Shown: piece by piece, positions 1-6,323 of the stretch
How positions within the stretch are numbered: position 1 is the first letter of the stretch
How the letters are laid out: every line of letters starts with the position of its first letter
NCBI GenBank assembly: GCA_910583965.1
Contig: CAJUAE010000117.1
Span: forward strand, 1 to 9,748
DNA: 9,748 nucleotides
DNA from: an uncultured Lachnospiraceae bacterium
Lineage (GTDB): Bacteria; Bacillota; Clostridia; Lachnospirales; Lachnospiraceae
Reading direction: 5' to 3'
Notes under the pieces: model-generated
Told to the model about the DNA's origin: nothing
Database searches by the model: none
The model's input: the letters and a program-made list of their open reading frames with translations, nothing else
Position numbers and translations under genes: made by a program

Positions 1-694
1 CTAACTTAGCACGGTATTCCAGCTCCTCGTTTGTGATGTCCTTATAACGGGCTTGATCCATAGCATGCTGAGCTTCATGCTTCAGAAGGGACACCTGAAA
101 GTCTTCTGACTCCAGATCATAGGCGGCTCTGACGCAGTGAATCAAGCCATCACCATTGGACCAGCCTCCAGTGCCCGTTTCGCCAAAGGAAATGTAGTCC
201 AACCAGCTTTTCATGATGAACCCGTCCAGAAATTTAACAGCGTAGTCCTGCTCACCCTCTGGCAACTCCACCTTATAATACTTCAGTTCCTCGACCTTCC
301 ATATGTAAGGACCGTAGTATCCACTGGTTCGTCCCATCAGAGCGTGGAACGACTTCTGACGGAACGCCGTTCCTGCCATTTCCTCCAACTCGTCCAGCGA
401 AACATCGGACGCTGCTCGGAACAGTTCTGCCAACCGCTCCCGCAGCCGTTGCGCAGCTTCTTCGGCAGGCAGCTCCAAATAAAAGGCATCCCGGTAATAC
501 TTCTGATAGGCCAAGAGAATCTCGTTCAGTTCCGCATCTACATCATAAGTTAGGTAGTGTTCTTGTTGATACAAAGCCACGCTCTTTTGATATAGTGTTG
601 CCGTTTCCGGGAACTGCTCTAAATACGTCATTGCTGCCCGAAGGTTCCCCTTTACAATTATCCCACGTAGAGTATCCTTCTCAAATGTTCTCAT
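1..694 (-). CDS. HExxH-motif putative zinc metalloprotein, 3' end cut by window edge
   Basis: I do not recognise the family. The minus-strand frame is open from ATG at 694 to the left edge, giving 231 codons with no stop. The start is well supported: a GGAGGA site at 703-708 lies 8 bases upstream, with a promoter at 732-760. The first two thirds is helical and charged, with Leu/Tyr/Glu-rich stretches and no signal peptide or membrane segment. Near the visible end is LLKHEAQHAMDQ (His206, Glu207, His210), an HExxH zinc-binding pattern. It is followed by EELEYRAKL, whose Glu226 sits 16 residues after the second His and could be the third ligand of a gluzincin-like site. A cytoplasmic metallopeptidase or metal-binding domain is therefore plausible, but activity is not shown. 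Base composition is clearly richer in G+C than the genes to the right, which suggests transfer. The C-terminus lies outside the window. Confidence 0.8.
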   Translation of the reverse strand, partial: MRTFEKDTLRGIIVKGNLRAAMTYLEQFPETATLYQKSVALYQQEHYLTYDVDAELNEILLAYQKYYRDAFYLELPAEEAAQRLRERLAELFRAASDVSLDELEEMAGTAFRQKSFHALMGRTSGYYGPYIWKVEELKYYKVELPEGEQDYAVKFLDGFIMKSWLDYISFGETGTGGWSNGDGLIHCVRAAYDLESEDFQVSLLKHEAQHAMDQARYKDITNEELEYRAKL

Positions 695-731
695 AGCACA
701 AATCCTCCAAATCCTCATTTGTCATAAGCCC

Positions 732-760
732 AATATACCACCAATACGAATGATATTCAA
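732..760 (-). promoter_or_regulatory. Sigma-A-type promoter of the HExxH gene
   Basis: Read on the minus strand, TTGAAT (760-755) is followed after 17 bases by TATATT (737-732). The start point should fall near 725, giving a leader of about 30 bases that carries the GGAGG site of the gene starting at 694. The spacing and position fit well. Confidence 0.6.
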
Positions 761-810
761 CCCTCAATATGGACCCTGACAGTAGTAGTAAGTAGCACAG
801 GTATATACCT

Positions 811-916
811 GGTGCCGCTTGTTGGTGGCCGATGGCCCCAAGCCCCCAGTGCATCGGCGCAGCTCCACCCGATGCACAAGCCGCTGTTGGCGTCTGCGCC
901 CCTCCAACCTGTGCCA
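811..916. other. GC-rich, stem-forming island upstream of the HExxH gene
   Basis: The block is much richer in G+C than its flanks. It contains a perfect 9-bp stem, GTGCATCGG (849-857) with CCGATGCAC (869-877), around an 11-base loop. GGCGCAG (856-862), which overlaps the stem-loop junction, is complementary to CTGCGCC (894-900), so the loop could pair outside as a pseudoknot. GGCCgatGGCC and a CTTG...CCAAG pairing lie just before it, and GCCGCTtGTTGG (813-825) is nearly repeated as GCCGCTGTTGG (880-890). Short reading frames cross it but have no ribosome site and unconvincing protein character. It may be a structured leader, or part of a mobile-element end or transfer region. It lies upstream of the promoter at 732-760, so it would not be in that transcript. 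Confidence 0.5.
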
Positions 917-1112
917 TTCTGCCACAAGTGAACCGCAGTCAATATAATGTAGTGGCTTGGTGAAACCACCCTTTACACATTACATCTCAGAAACGAATCC
1001 TTTACATCGAATTCAAGTACACAATTCCTGTTTGTTGCGTAATATATATCTATTTTCAGCCTATAAAACGCAAAAATGACGCACCTTAACAATCCTTTTC
1101 TGTTTTACGTTT
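917..1112. other. Intergenic, no gene seen
   Basis: This is AT-rich DNA between the GC-rich island and the transposase remnant. I find no credible reading frame, RNA gene or strong terminator. The left half has weak dyads around TAATGTAGTGG and CCACCCTTTACACATTA. The right half, before the transposase stop, probably includes the non-coding end of the old IS1380 element, but I could not locate an inverted repeat with confidence. Confidence 0.4.
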
Positions 1113-1558
1113 TTAGGCCAAAGCAAATCGATTATAAACATCCATAAATACATGACGCCACACATTACTGCAGCCAATTGCCAGGACAATCCGTCGTCCA
1201 TGGGTTGTTATATGTCCAGCAATTTGAATCAGATTCCCTATCACGGTTCTGATACGCCTTCTTTTGACAGGGTGTTTTGTTTTAGGAGCCCGCCTGCTTT
1301 TTAGCGACTCCTGACCTATTAGCCGCAAAATATTATACGCAAACACAGTTAATTCAAGGACCAGCTCATTTTCCCGGCGTCCATACGAACCAACAGCTGC
1401 CTGTCTGCCAGTTGATGTCCAAGCCGAAGTGTTTGCCTTATAAATGCAGGTGTATTGCACTGGCAATGCTGATTTCCTTTCCGCAGCTCTGTATTTGCAA
1501 GAAAGCCCTCTGTGCCAATGTATGCCATCATTGGTGCATAACCGTCACTATATGAGGT
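1113..1558 (-). pseudogene. IS1380-family transposase remnant (frameshifted, internal deletion)
   Basis: Two minus-strand frames carry pieces of one DDE transposase. The upstream piece (about 1558-1375) reads SDGYAPMMAYIGTEGFLANTELRKG..., then QHCQ and LLVRMDAG, matching the middle of IS1380-family transposases, where the Asp of the R-x-D-x-G motif is catalytic. The downstream piece (about 1375-1113) reads ENELVLELTVFAYNILRLIGQ, then KRRRIRTVIG and HGRR, matching the family's C-terminal end, and stops at TAA (1115-1113). The frames meet at RMDAG, so the stretch holding the last acidic catalytic residue has been deleted. The N-terminal domain and first catalytic Asp are also absent, and a TGA lies in frame upstream near 1590. 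A full family member has about 400-480 residues and only about 150 remain. It is not functional. Family assignment is from recalled motifs. Confidence 0.75.
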
Positions 1559-1815
1559 ACGAAAAACATAGAAGATATAAGGATTTCATATATTTTTATC
1601 TTCACCCATTGGGTGAAATCAAAAACCGGAAATGAAACCGTGTTACACCCAATATTTATCGGGTATACGCCAGAAATTGGGTTAATAAGTTTTACGGATT
1701 AAGGTGTTTTATAAATATACTTATTTTGGATAGACTAAAAAGCAAAAAGGTGTTACAGCAAAAAACTAAAATCCTTTTATAAATCAAGTAAACTGTAACA
1801 AAGAGGTCTATAAAT
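1559..1815. other. Upstream region of the XRE gene, rich in small dyads
   Basis: There is no gene here. It holds a perfect dyad TTCACCCAtTGGGTGAA (1601-1617), the palindrome GTGTTACAC (1640-1648), and an ACCCAAT (1647-1653) / ATTGGGT (1676-1682) inverted pair. One possible plus-strand promoter is TTTACG followed 17 bases later by AATATA, near 1691-1719. The ribosome site of the next gene is AGAGGT at 1802-1807. Confidence 0.45.
1751..1800 (+). promoter_or_regulatory. Promoter region with inverted TGTTACAG operator-like repeats
   Basis: TGTTACAG (1751-1758) and its exact inverse CTGTAACA (1793-1800) flank a TATAAA box at 1778-1783. TTACAG inside the first copy could serve as the -35 box with a long 19-base spacer. 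A third TGTTACA is at 1641-1647. Paired sites around the promoter just before an XRE repressor gene suggest autoregulation, which is inference. Confidence 0.4.
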
Positions 1816-2118
1816 ATGCTTGGAGAACAGATCAAATCACTACGTATCGCTCACAACATCAGTCAGGTATCTCTGGCAAATCAGTTGGGTGTAACCAAAC
1901 AAAGCGTCAGTAACTGGGAAAATAACAATATTCTTCCCTCTATTGAAATGTTAAAAAAAATTGCAACATACTTTTGTTGTACGACAGATTATCTACTAGA
2001 ATTGGATAATGAACGAGTATTTATTGACACAACTGGACTTACCTTAGAGCAAATTGCTCATATTCAGTTATTGGTTAACGATTTCCGAACCTTAAATCCA
2101 AAAGAAAAAATTTTATGA
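1816..2118 (+). CDS. XRE-family (Cro/cI-type) transcriptional regulator
   Basis: This is a 100-residue cytoplasmic DNA-binding protein. Residues 2-60 form a clear XRE helix-turn-helix: the opening LGEQIKSLRIAHNISQ, then the turn and recognition helix LANQLGVTKQSVSNWENN, then PSIEMLKKIATYF and the usual TDYLLELD closing helix. The tail DTTGLTLEQIAHIQLLVNDFR is an amphipathic segment found at the end of many clostridial regulators of this type and is probably a dimerisation helix. AGAGGT at 1802-1807 lies 8 bases before the ATG, which supports the start. TGTTACAG repeats flank its promoter and are candidate targets. The vanZ-like gene follows 89 bases later on the same strand and may be co-transcribed or controlled. 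The true ligand or signal cannot be told. Confidence 0.9.
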   Translation: MLGEQIKSLRIAHNISQVSLANQLGVTKQSVSNWENNNILPSIEMLKKIATYFCCTTDYLLELDNERVFIDTTGLTLEQIAHIQLLVNDFRTLNPKEKIL

Positions 2119-2130
2119 AAATTTTCTTGC

Positions 2131-2159
2131 TTGTTCTAGCGCTTTCTGGTTAATATAAG
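2131..2159 (+). promoter_or_regulatory. Possible promoter of the vanZ-like gene
   Basis: TTGTTC (2131-2136) and TATAAG (2154-2159) are spaced by 17 bases, about 50 bases before the vanZ-like start. Both boxes are weak, so read-through from the XRE gene is the alternative. Confidence 0.25.
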
Positions 2160-2207
2160 GATATCTTTTTAACAGAACGTTTTAAAATATTTACGAGGAG
2201 ATTTATT

Positions 2208-2714
2208 ATGAAATTCTTACTGCGTTTTCTATTAAAACCCTTATCCTTTCTCCCTGCGCTATTAATGATGTACTTAATATTCTCCCTCTCGGCACAAGAT
2301 GGCACTACCAGTTCTAACTTGAGCTATAATGTATCCTACACTGCTGTATCCTTTATAGATAAGACCTTCGATCTGGAACTGACAGACAAGCAGATTACGC
2401 GCAGTATCCGAAAAATACACTATTACGTGCGAAAACTTGCTCATTTTACAGAATATTTTCTACTTGCAGTATCTGTATCATTTCCGTTGTATGTATATGG
2501 TATACGAGGAATCTGGCTGATTATCACCAGTGGAATATTGTGTGTAGGGTTTGCCTCGTTCGACGAACTACATCAATATTTTGTACGTGGGCGCGGTTGT
2601 TCAGCGCGTGATGTAATAATTGACAGTTGTGGTTCTTTTCTTGGAATCCTTTTTGTACGCATATCAGGATATATTGGCAGAAAAACAATTTTTGAACCAT
2701 TATGTAGGCATTAA
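2208..2714 (+). CDS. VanZ-family integral membrane protein
   Basis: This 168-residue membrane protein is of the VanZ-like family. The founding member gives low-level teicoplanin resistance, but most homologues have no assigned role. Hydrophobic segments lie near residues 10-28, 82-98, 102-118 and 134-153, giving about four spans. The family motifs are in order: FSLSAQ (25-30) at the end of the first span, RKLAHFTEY (75-83) before the second, and DELHQYFVRGRGCSARD (119-135) running into DVIIDSCGS before the last. Length is normal and the protein looks intact. AGGAG at 2196-2200, 7 bases before the ATG, fixes the start. It follows an XRE regulator and has no glycopeptide-resistance genes nearby, so a resistance role should not be assumed. 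Confidence 0.88.
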   Translation: MKFLLRFLLKPLSFLPALLMMYLIFSLSAQDGTTSSNLSYNVSYTAVSFIDKTFDLELTDKQITRSIRKIHYYVRKLAHFTEYFLLAVSVSFPLYVYGIRGIWLIITSGILCVGFASFDELHQYFVRGRGCSARDVIIDSCGSFLGILFVRISGYIGRKTIFEPLCRH

Positions 2715-2738
2715 ATTATCAAAATAATTGTATATCCA

Positions 2739-2767
2739 TTGCCGATTGGCTAATATATTGCTATATT
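2739..2767 (+). promoter_or_regulatory. Promoter-like sequence between vanZ and the next terminator
   Basis: TTGCCG (2739-2744) and TATATT (2762-2767) have the ideal 17-base spacing. The predicted start is near 2774. A short AT-rich hairpin, TATATTGC (2754-2761) with GCAATATA (2771-2778), overlaps it and could instead be a weak end for the vanZ transcript. Confidence 0.35.
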
Positions 2768-2773
2768 TTTGCA

Positions 2774-2912
2774 ATATAGTTATAGATTATGGGCTTGTTT
2801 CATTGTATTATAATATTATGTTTAGCAGAGATGTTAGACTTGCTAATTAGCAATTCCGGAAGAATTCCCCTTTTACACAACAGGAAGCCTGAATGATCAG
2901 GCTTCTTTGTTT
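2774..2912 (+). ncRNA. Candidate small RNA between a promoter and an intrinsic terminator
   Basis: About 140 bases lie between a promoter-like pair (2739-2767) and a good intrinsic terminator (2884-2912), with no convincing protein. The longest frame from the ATG at 2818 has 10 codons and no ribosome site. Inside are a perfect 14-bp palindrome TTGCTAATTAGCAA (2840-2853) and AATTCcggaaGAATT (2852-2866), both able to fold. It matches no RNA family I recognise. The simpler reading is a long 3' tail of the vanZ transcript. Confidence 0.28.
2840..2853. repeat. Perfect 14-bp palindrome
   Basis: TTGCTAATTAGCAA equals its own reverse complement. It may be a protein-binding site, or an RNA hairpin in the candidate small RNA. 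Confidence 0.5.
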
Positions 2913-2914
2913 TT
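2884..2914 (+). terminator. Intrinsic terminator downstream of vanZ
   Basis: GAAGCCTGA (2884-2892) pairs with TCAGGCTTC (2897-2905) around the loop ATGA and is followed by TTTGTTTTTG. It lacks a T run on the other strand, so it serves plus-strand transcripts. Confidence 0.85.
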
Positions 2915-3101
2915 GTATAGGTCTATGCAAAAAATAAGCCACTATGGCAGCATATGGGCCATTTGATGAGTGGGAAAATAATTTTTTATTGAATTGTATC
3001 CAAAAAATTTCCACCTGTGTGGTCACTAATCCAACAATTCACTTATAATGTAACCAGTTCCTTGTCAGATTGTAATCATACAGATGGAAAATAATATTTT
3101 A
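2915..3101. other. Intergenic between convergent vanZ and glgX, no gene seen
   Basis: This AT-rich stretch separates the plus-strand terminator from the glgX stop. On the minus strand a small CCAC-ACAG-GTGG hairpin (3011-3022) is followed by AAATTTTTT (3010-3002). It is the best candidate for a glgX terminator, but the 4-bp stem is weak. No reading frame of note is present. Confidence 0.4.
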
Positions 3102-5213
3102 TTAATTTTTATCAACAATTGCAATCACAACAGAACGCGGATACATAACAAGCACATCTCTTGTTACCCAGTTGGTTAGCTTATGATAATCTGTATCAGC
3201 AGTATGTTGAAATTCCGTATTCATAATAATGCGCCATTTTCTTCCAAGAGGCAGCTTTGGAAGTTGCACTTCCTCTTTTTCCCAGAAAGCATTCACTCCA
3301 ATATAGATAATATCATCTTCTCGATTTCCCGCTGTTCGTCCAGCAAACATAATGCCAATCGTGCGTGTATCTGGTCCACAACTACTATTCCACGCTGTTT
3401 TATTATGAATGGAAACCTCAGGGAATCCACAGCCACTTGGCCCAGAACGTCCTCTCAAAATTGGATGATTTTTGCGCAAATTAATCATAAATTTGCAAAA
3501 CGCAAACATTTCACTATACTCTTCTTTTCGCGTCCAATCAAGCCAAGAAACAATATTATCTTGGCAATAGGCATTGTTATTGCCAAACTGCGTATTGCAA
3601 AACTCATCTCCCGCAAGGAACATCGCAGCACCTCTGCTGCACATTAAAATCGCAAACGCATTTTTTCTAAGACGATTTCTCAGCGTTAAGACTTCTGAAT
3701 CATTTGTGTCACCCTCCACGCCACAATTCCAGCTATTGTTATCATTTGCTCCGTCTGTGTTATTCCACCCATTTTTCTCATTGTGTTTCTGATTGTATGC
3801 ATACATGTCATAAAGTGTAAAACCATCATGACAATTCAGGAAATTAACTGTTGCATTTTCCCCGCGATTTTCCTTTCCATACAAATCAAAAGAACCTGTA
3901 ATACGGTTAATTGCCGCCTGCGCCATACCATAATCTCCTTTTAGGAAACAGCGCATATCATCACGATATCTTCCATTCCACTCTGCCCAGCGATTCCATG
4001 ACGGAAAACTTCCTACTTGATAAAGTCCACCCGCATCCCACGCCTCAGCAATAAGTTTTACACTGCCAAGTACTGGATCAAACGCGAGACTCTGTAACAA
4101 TGGCGGCTTACTCATAGGCGAACCATCCTCGTTGCGTCCCATAATCGAAGCAAGATCAAAACGAAATCCGTCAACGCGATAAGAAACTACCCAATAGCGC
4201 AGACATTCCAAAATAAACTGCTGCACAATTGGATGATTACAGTTCATTACATTGCCACATCCACTAAAATTATAATACTTTCCATCAGGAGTTAGCATAT
4301 AGTAAATATTGTTGTCAATGCCCTTAAATGAGAAACATGGTCCCATCTCATTTCCCTCTGCGGTATGATTAAATACAACATCGAGAATAACTTCAATTCC
4401 ATTTGCATTTAGCTCATGAATCAGGCTTCTAAACTCATTCCCTGCTTTCCCTGCACGCGTATCTGACGCGTAAGCAACATTCGGTGCAAAAAAGCATACA
4501 GGACTGTATCCCCAATAATTAATTAGCTTCTCACCGTCAACAATCCGTACATCTTCTGTCTCGTCAAACTCAAAAACAGGCATGAGTTCCACTGCATTGA
4601 TGCCAAGTTCCAACAAATAGGGAATCTTCTCTCGAATCCCCTCATAAGTTCCCCTATGTTCAACTCCTGAGGATTTGTCCTGCGTAAATCCTCTCACATG
4701 CATCTCATAGATAATCAAATCTTTTGGCTCCAAACTGGTATTCTTAAAATTCCCCCAGTCATACCCACCATCTACAACTCGTGCCTTATAGATCCGTTCT
4801 GAAACAGGTTTTTCTTTCCCCCATATCTCCTGACCTGCAACTGATCTGGCATAAGGGTCAAGAATATATTTTGTCTTATCAAACAATAACCCTTTGCTAA
4901 CATTGTACTCCCCATCAAACTGGTATGCATACTCAAACTCTCTGGGTTTCAATCCATAGACTACCATGGAATACGTATCACCCATGCGGCAAGAATCTGG
5001 AAACGGTATCACCGCATAAGGTTCATGCTCTCCCACATGAAACAGACAGAGACTACAGGATTTTGCCCCGTTGGAATGAATCGTAAAATTTACTCCCTCG
5101 TCAACCCTAATCGCCCCATTTTCCAAAAACTTTCCAGGTCGAACTGAAAATCCAGCAACTTCATCTGTAGGCGGATAATATTTTCTTTCTAGTCCCGAAC
5201 CAATATACCTCAT
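3102..5213 (-). CDS. glgX: Glycogen debranching enzyme, GlgX/isoamylase type (GH13)
   Basis: The enzyme hydrolyses alpha-1,6 branches of glycogen or limit dextrins in the cytoplasm. Starting at 5213 it has 703 residues, normal for the family. The N-terminal part (about 20-110) is the CBM48-like domain, and the (beta/alpha)8 barrel follows from DLIIYEMHVRGFT (about 165). The four GH13 regions are present: DVVFNHT (278-284); GFRFDLA with the nucleophile Asp353; LIAEAWDAGG with the acid/base Glu390; and NCHD with Asp463. A beta-rich C-terminal domain follows from about 570. The GGAGG site (5224-5228) sits 10 bases before the ATG at 5213. A longer frame from 5246 would put that site inside the gene and has no site of its own, so 5213 is preferred. 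The gene appears intact and monocistronic; no other glycogen genes are in view. The LIAEAWDAGGLYQVG form is closer to isoamylase-like members than to the enterobacterial form. Confidence 0.93.
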   Translation of the reverse strand: MRYIGSGLERKYYPPTDEVAGFSVRPGKFLENGAIRVDEGVNFTIHSNGAKSCSLCLFHVGEHEPYAVIPFPDSCRMGDTYSMVVYGLKPREFEYAYQFDGEYNVSKGLLFDKTKYILDPYARSVAGQEIWGKEKPVSERIYKARVVDGGYDWGNFKNTSLEPKDLIIYEMHVRGFTQDKSSGVEHRGTYEGIREKIPYLLELGINAVELMPVFEFDETEDVRIVDGEKLINYWGYSPVCFFAPNVAYASDTRAGKAGNEFRSLIHELNANGIEVILDVVFNHTAEGNEMGPCFSFKGIDNNIYYMLTPDGKYYNFSGCGNVMNCNHPIVQQFILECLRYWVVSYRVDGFRFDLASIMGRNEDGSPMSKPPLLQSLAFDPVLGSVKLIAEAWDAGGLYQVGSFPSWNRWAEWNGRYRDDMRCFLKGDYGMAQAAINRITGSFDLYGKENRGENATVNFLNCHDGFTLYDMYAYNQKHNEKNGWNNTDGANDNNSWNCGVEGDTNDSEVLTLRNRLRKNAFAILMCSRGAAMFLAGDEFCNTQFGNNNAYCQDNIVSWLDWTRKEEYSEMFAFCKFMINLRKNHPILRGRSGPSGCGFPEVSIHNKTAWNSSCGPDTRTIGIMFAGRTAGNREDDIIYIGVNAFWEKEEVQLPKLPLGRKWRIIMNTEFQHTADTDYHKLTNWVTRDVLVMYPRSVVIAIVDKN

Positions 5214-5327
5214 ACTCAATAATCCTCCATTAAAAGTTTTAACCATTTGAATTAGAAACCAAGTGTTTCCAAATGATTCGACATCTGCCAGTGCAGGGAC
5301 TTTCTGGCAAAGGTGAATATATCCTTA

Positions 5328-5356
5328 ATTTTACATGATTTTCTACATTGACGCAA
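5328..5356 (-). promoter_or_regulatory. Candidate glgX promoter
   Basis: On the minus strand TTGCGT (5356-5351) and TAAAAT (5333-5328) are spaced by 17 bases. Transcription would start near 5321 and leave a leader of about 108 bases. The leader carries a small dyad GAAAC-CAAGT-GTTTC (5256-5270). Confidence 0.4.
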
Positions 5357-5575
5357 CGCCCCAAAAAAATTTATCCCTTTCTGTAGAAAAGTATCATATA
5401 AAGTCTTTCTTTTTGTGAATAATTATCAAATTTATAATTATTTTGTTATTTTCACCATTACCCTACTATGCACTTTTCCTTAACTGCAGAGTGATAATTA
5501 TGCAATACGCACAAACTCACTTCTCTATTCTTGTCAAAAATTAGGTGATTATTCAATATTTACTATAATATATGC
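5357..5575. other. Intergenic, AT-rich, with repeated ATAATTAT
   Basis: No gene is seen between the glgX promoter and the kduI remnant. The palindrome ATAATTAT occurs three times (5419-5426, 5434-5441, 5494-5501), which in such AT-rich DNA may be chance. A plus-strand promoter-like pair, TTAGGT (5541-5546) and TATAAT (5564-5569) with 17-base spacing, points into DNA antisense to the kduI remnant, but no real gene follows it. Confidence 0.35.
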
Positions 5576-5610
5576 AAAAAACTCCCTGGCAACCATGTTG
5601 ATTGTCAGAG
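5576..5610 (-). terminator. Probable old terminator of kduI
   Basis: On the minus strand CTCTGACAA (5610-5602) pairs, with an A-C mismatch and one bulge, with TTGCCAGGGAG, and is followed by TTTTTT (5581-5576). It stands just after the truncated kduI end, as expected of that gene's original terminator. Confidence 0.45.
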
Positions 5611-5637
5611 ATTTCTATTTTTATGCACACGGCACCC

Positions 5638-6057
5638 ACTTGGAGAAATTACAGCCTACTCATTTCTCATAATAGTGTGTCTTGTCTCCTGTGGATTGCC
5701 CATATAATGCATCACAAATGCATCCTCAGGCATCTCGAAATACAGATAGACTTTCATATGCCTGTCGTATGTATGGCAAGGCATTGTATTCCACACACTA
5801 CCAGGCTTCAACGCAGTCATTCCTATCACAAGTTGGCAACTCTCTACCTGTTCTGGAAGAATGTACTTAATAACTCTGTGATTTGCATCTTCAAGACAAC
5901 CAAACTCCACTTTGTTTTCCTCTTTAATAATCACAACATCTTCTGATGCCACACCTTGTAATTTAATTAATTTTGCCGGATATATTTTATGTGCTGGTGC
6001 GCTATTGAAATAAAATTTCGCCGGATTCTGTGCATCTGTGATTGCTTTATGTATCTT
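5638..6057 (-). pseudogene. kduI: kduI remnant (5-keto-4-deoxyuronate isomerase), both ends lost
   Basis: KduI converts 5-keto-4-deoxyuronate to 3-deoxy-D-glycero-2,5-hexodiulosonate in pectin and glycosaminoglycan uronate breakdown. The minus strand encodes family sequence from ITDAQNPAKFYFNSAPAHK through FGCLEDANHR, SCQLVIGMTALKPGSVWNTM and GNPQETRHTIMRNE. It then reads TAG (5658-5656) where the family has Gln, and continues AVISPS before homology ends. The roughly 115 N-terminal codons are missing, with a TAG in frame just upstream at about 6068-6066. The C-terminal third metal-binding region (SIHSGVG in the family) is deleted. In the metal site, CHTHERRMEVY of the family reads CHTYDRHMKVY, so the second His and the Glu ligand are Tyr and Lys. 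One Asn codon is missing in HRVI-KYI. This is a non-functional fossil. It sits upstream of, and divergent from, the lacI-uxaC pair. Confidence 0.9.
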
Positions 6058-6068
6058 AGTTCGTTTCT

Positions 6069-6086
6069 AATGTAAGTACTTACATT
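6069..6086. promoter_or_regulatory. Perfect 18-bp palindrome, operator-like
   Basis: AATGTAAGTACTTACATT is its own reverse complement. An outer CGTT (6062-6065) and AACG (6089-6092) extend the symmetry with small gaps. It lies against the broken 5' edge of kduI and 238 bases before the LacI start. LacI-family operators usually have a central CG, whereas this has GTAC, so a GntR-type or other dimeric regulator is at least as likely. Confidence 0.5.
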
Positions 6087-6132
6087 GTAACGTAGCACTT
6101 CTAAATAGTCAATACTAATAAAAATCTTATAC

Positions 6133-6161
6133 TTGATTTTCATAAATTTTCATAGTAAACT
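6133..6161 (+). promoter_or_regulatory. Candidate promoter of the lacI-uxaC operon
   Basis: TTGATT (6133-6138) and TAAACT (6156-6161) are spaced by 17 bases. The leader to the start at 6324 would be about 155 bases. Other weaker pairs exist nearer the gene, so this choice is tentative. Confidence 0.35.
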
Positions 6162-6323
6162 TAATTTAATGATAGTGCTTTCATATTCTGTTACATCAGG
6201 ATATGTCAACCTATTCTTACTTTATCTTGGCAACACTTTAGCAGTGAGAAACAACTCAAAAACACTTTGTAAATAAAAAACTTTTGTTTCTAAGTCTAAG
6301 TGATTACCAGAAAGGCGGCTCTT

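Noticed and set aside
137..553. Plus-strand open frame of 138 codons over the left gene
   Set aside because: It is antisense to the minus-strand HExxH gene, which has a start with a ribosome site, a promoter and protein-like sequence. This frame has none.
681..969. Two minus-strand open frames across the GC-rich island, including a 14-codon frame (ATG at 725) overlapping the HExxH start
   Set aside because: No ribosome sites, and the frames overlap each other. Their peptide sequence is explained by the structured GC-rich DNA. The frame from 725 would have to be leaderless and looks accidental.
1062..1720. Possible terminal inverted repeats of the IS1380 remnant (TATAAAAC...CACCTTAA near 1065-1090 and TTAAGGTGTTTTATA near 1699-1713)
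   Set aside because: The match needs a gap of about 12 bases and the sequences are AT-rich, so I do not call element ends from it.
3183..3792. Plus-strand open frames opposite glgX
   Set aside because: Shadows of an intact, motif-complete GH13 gene on the other strand.
5214..5246. Extended glgX start giving 714 residues
   Set aside because: The GGAGG site lies inside this extension, and there is no site before the upstream ATG. The start at 5213 fits better.
5419..5501. Three copies of ATAATTAT as a regulatory array
   Set aside because: The motif is short and self-complementary in very AT-rich DNA with uneven spacing, so chance is sufficient.
5602..5946. Plus-strand 114-codon frame with a TATAAT box upstream
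   Set aside because: It lies antisense to the kduI remnant, and its residues (many His, Cys, Ile) look like reverse reading of a coding strand. There is no ribosome site.
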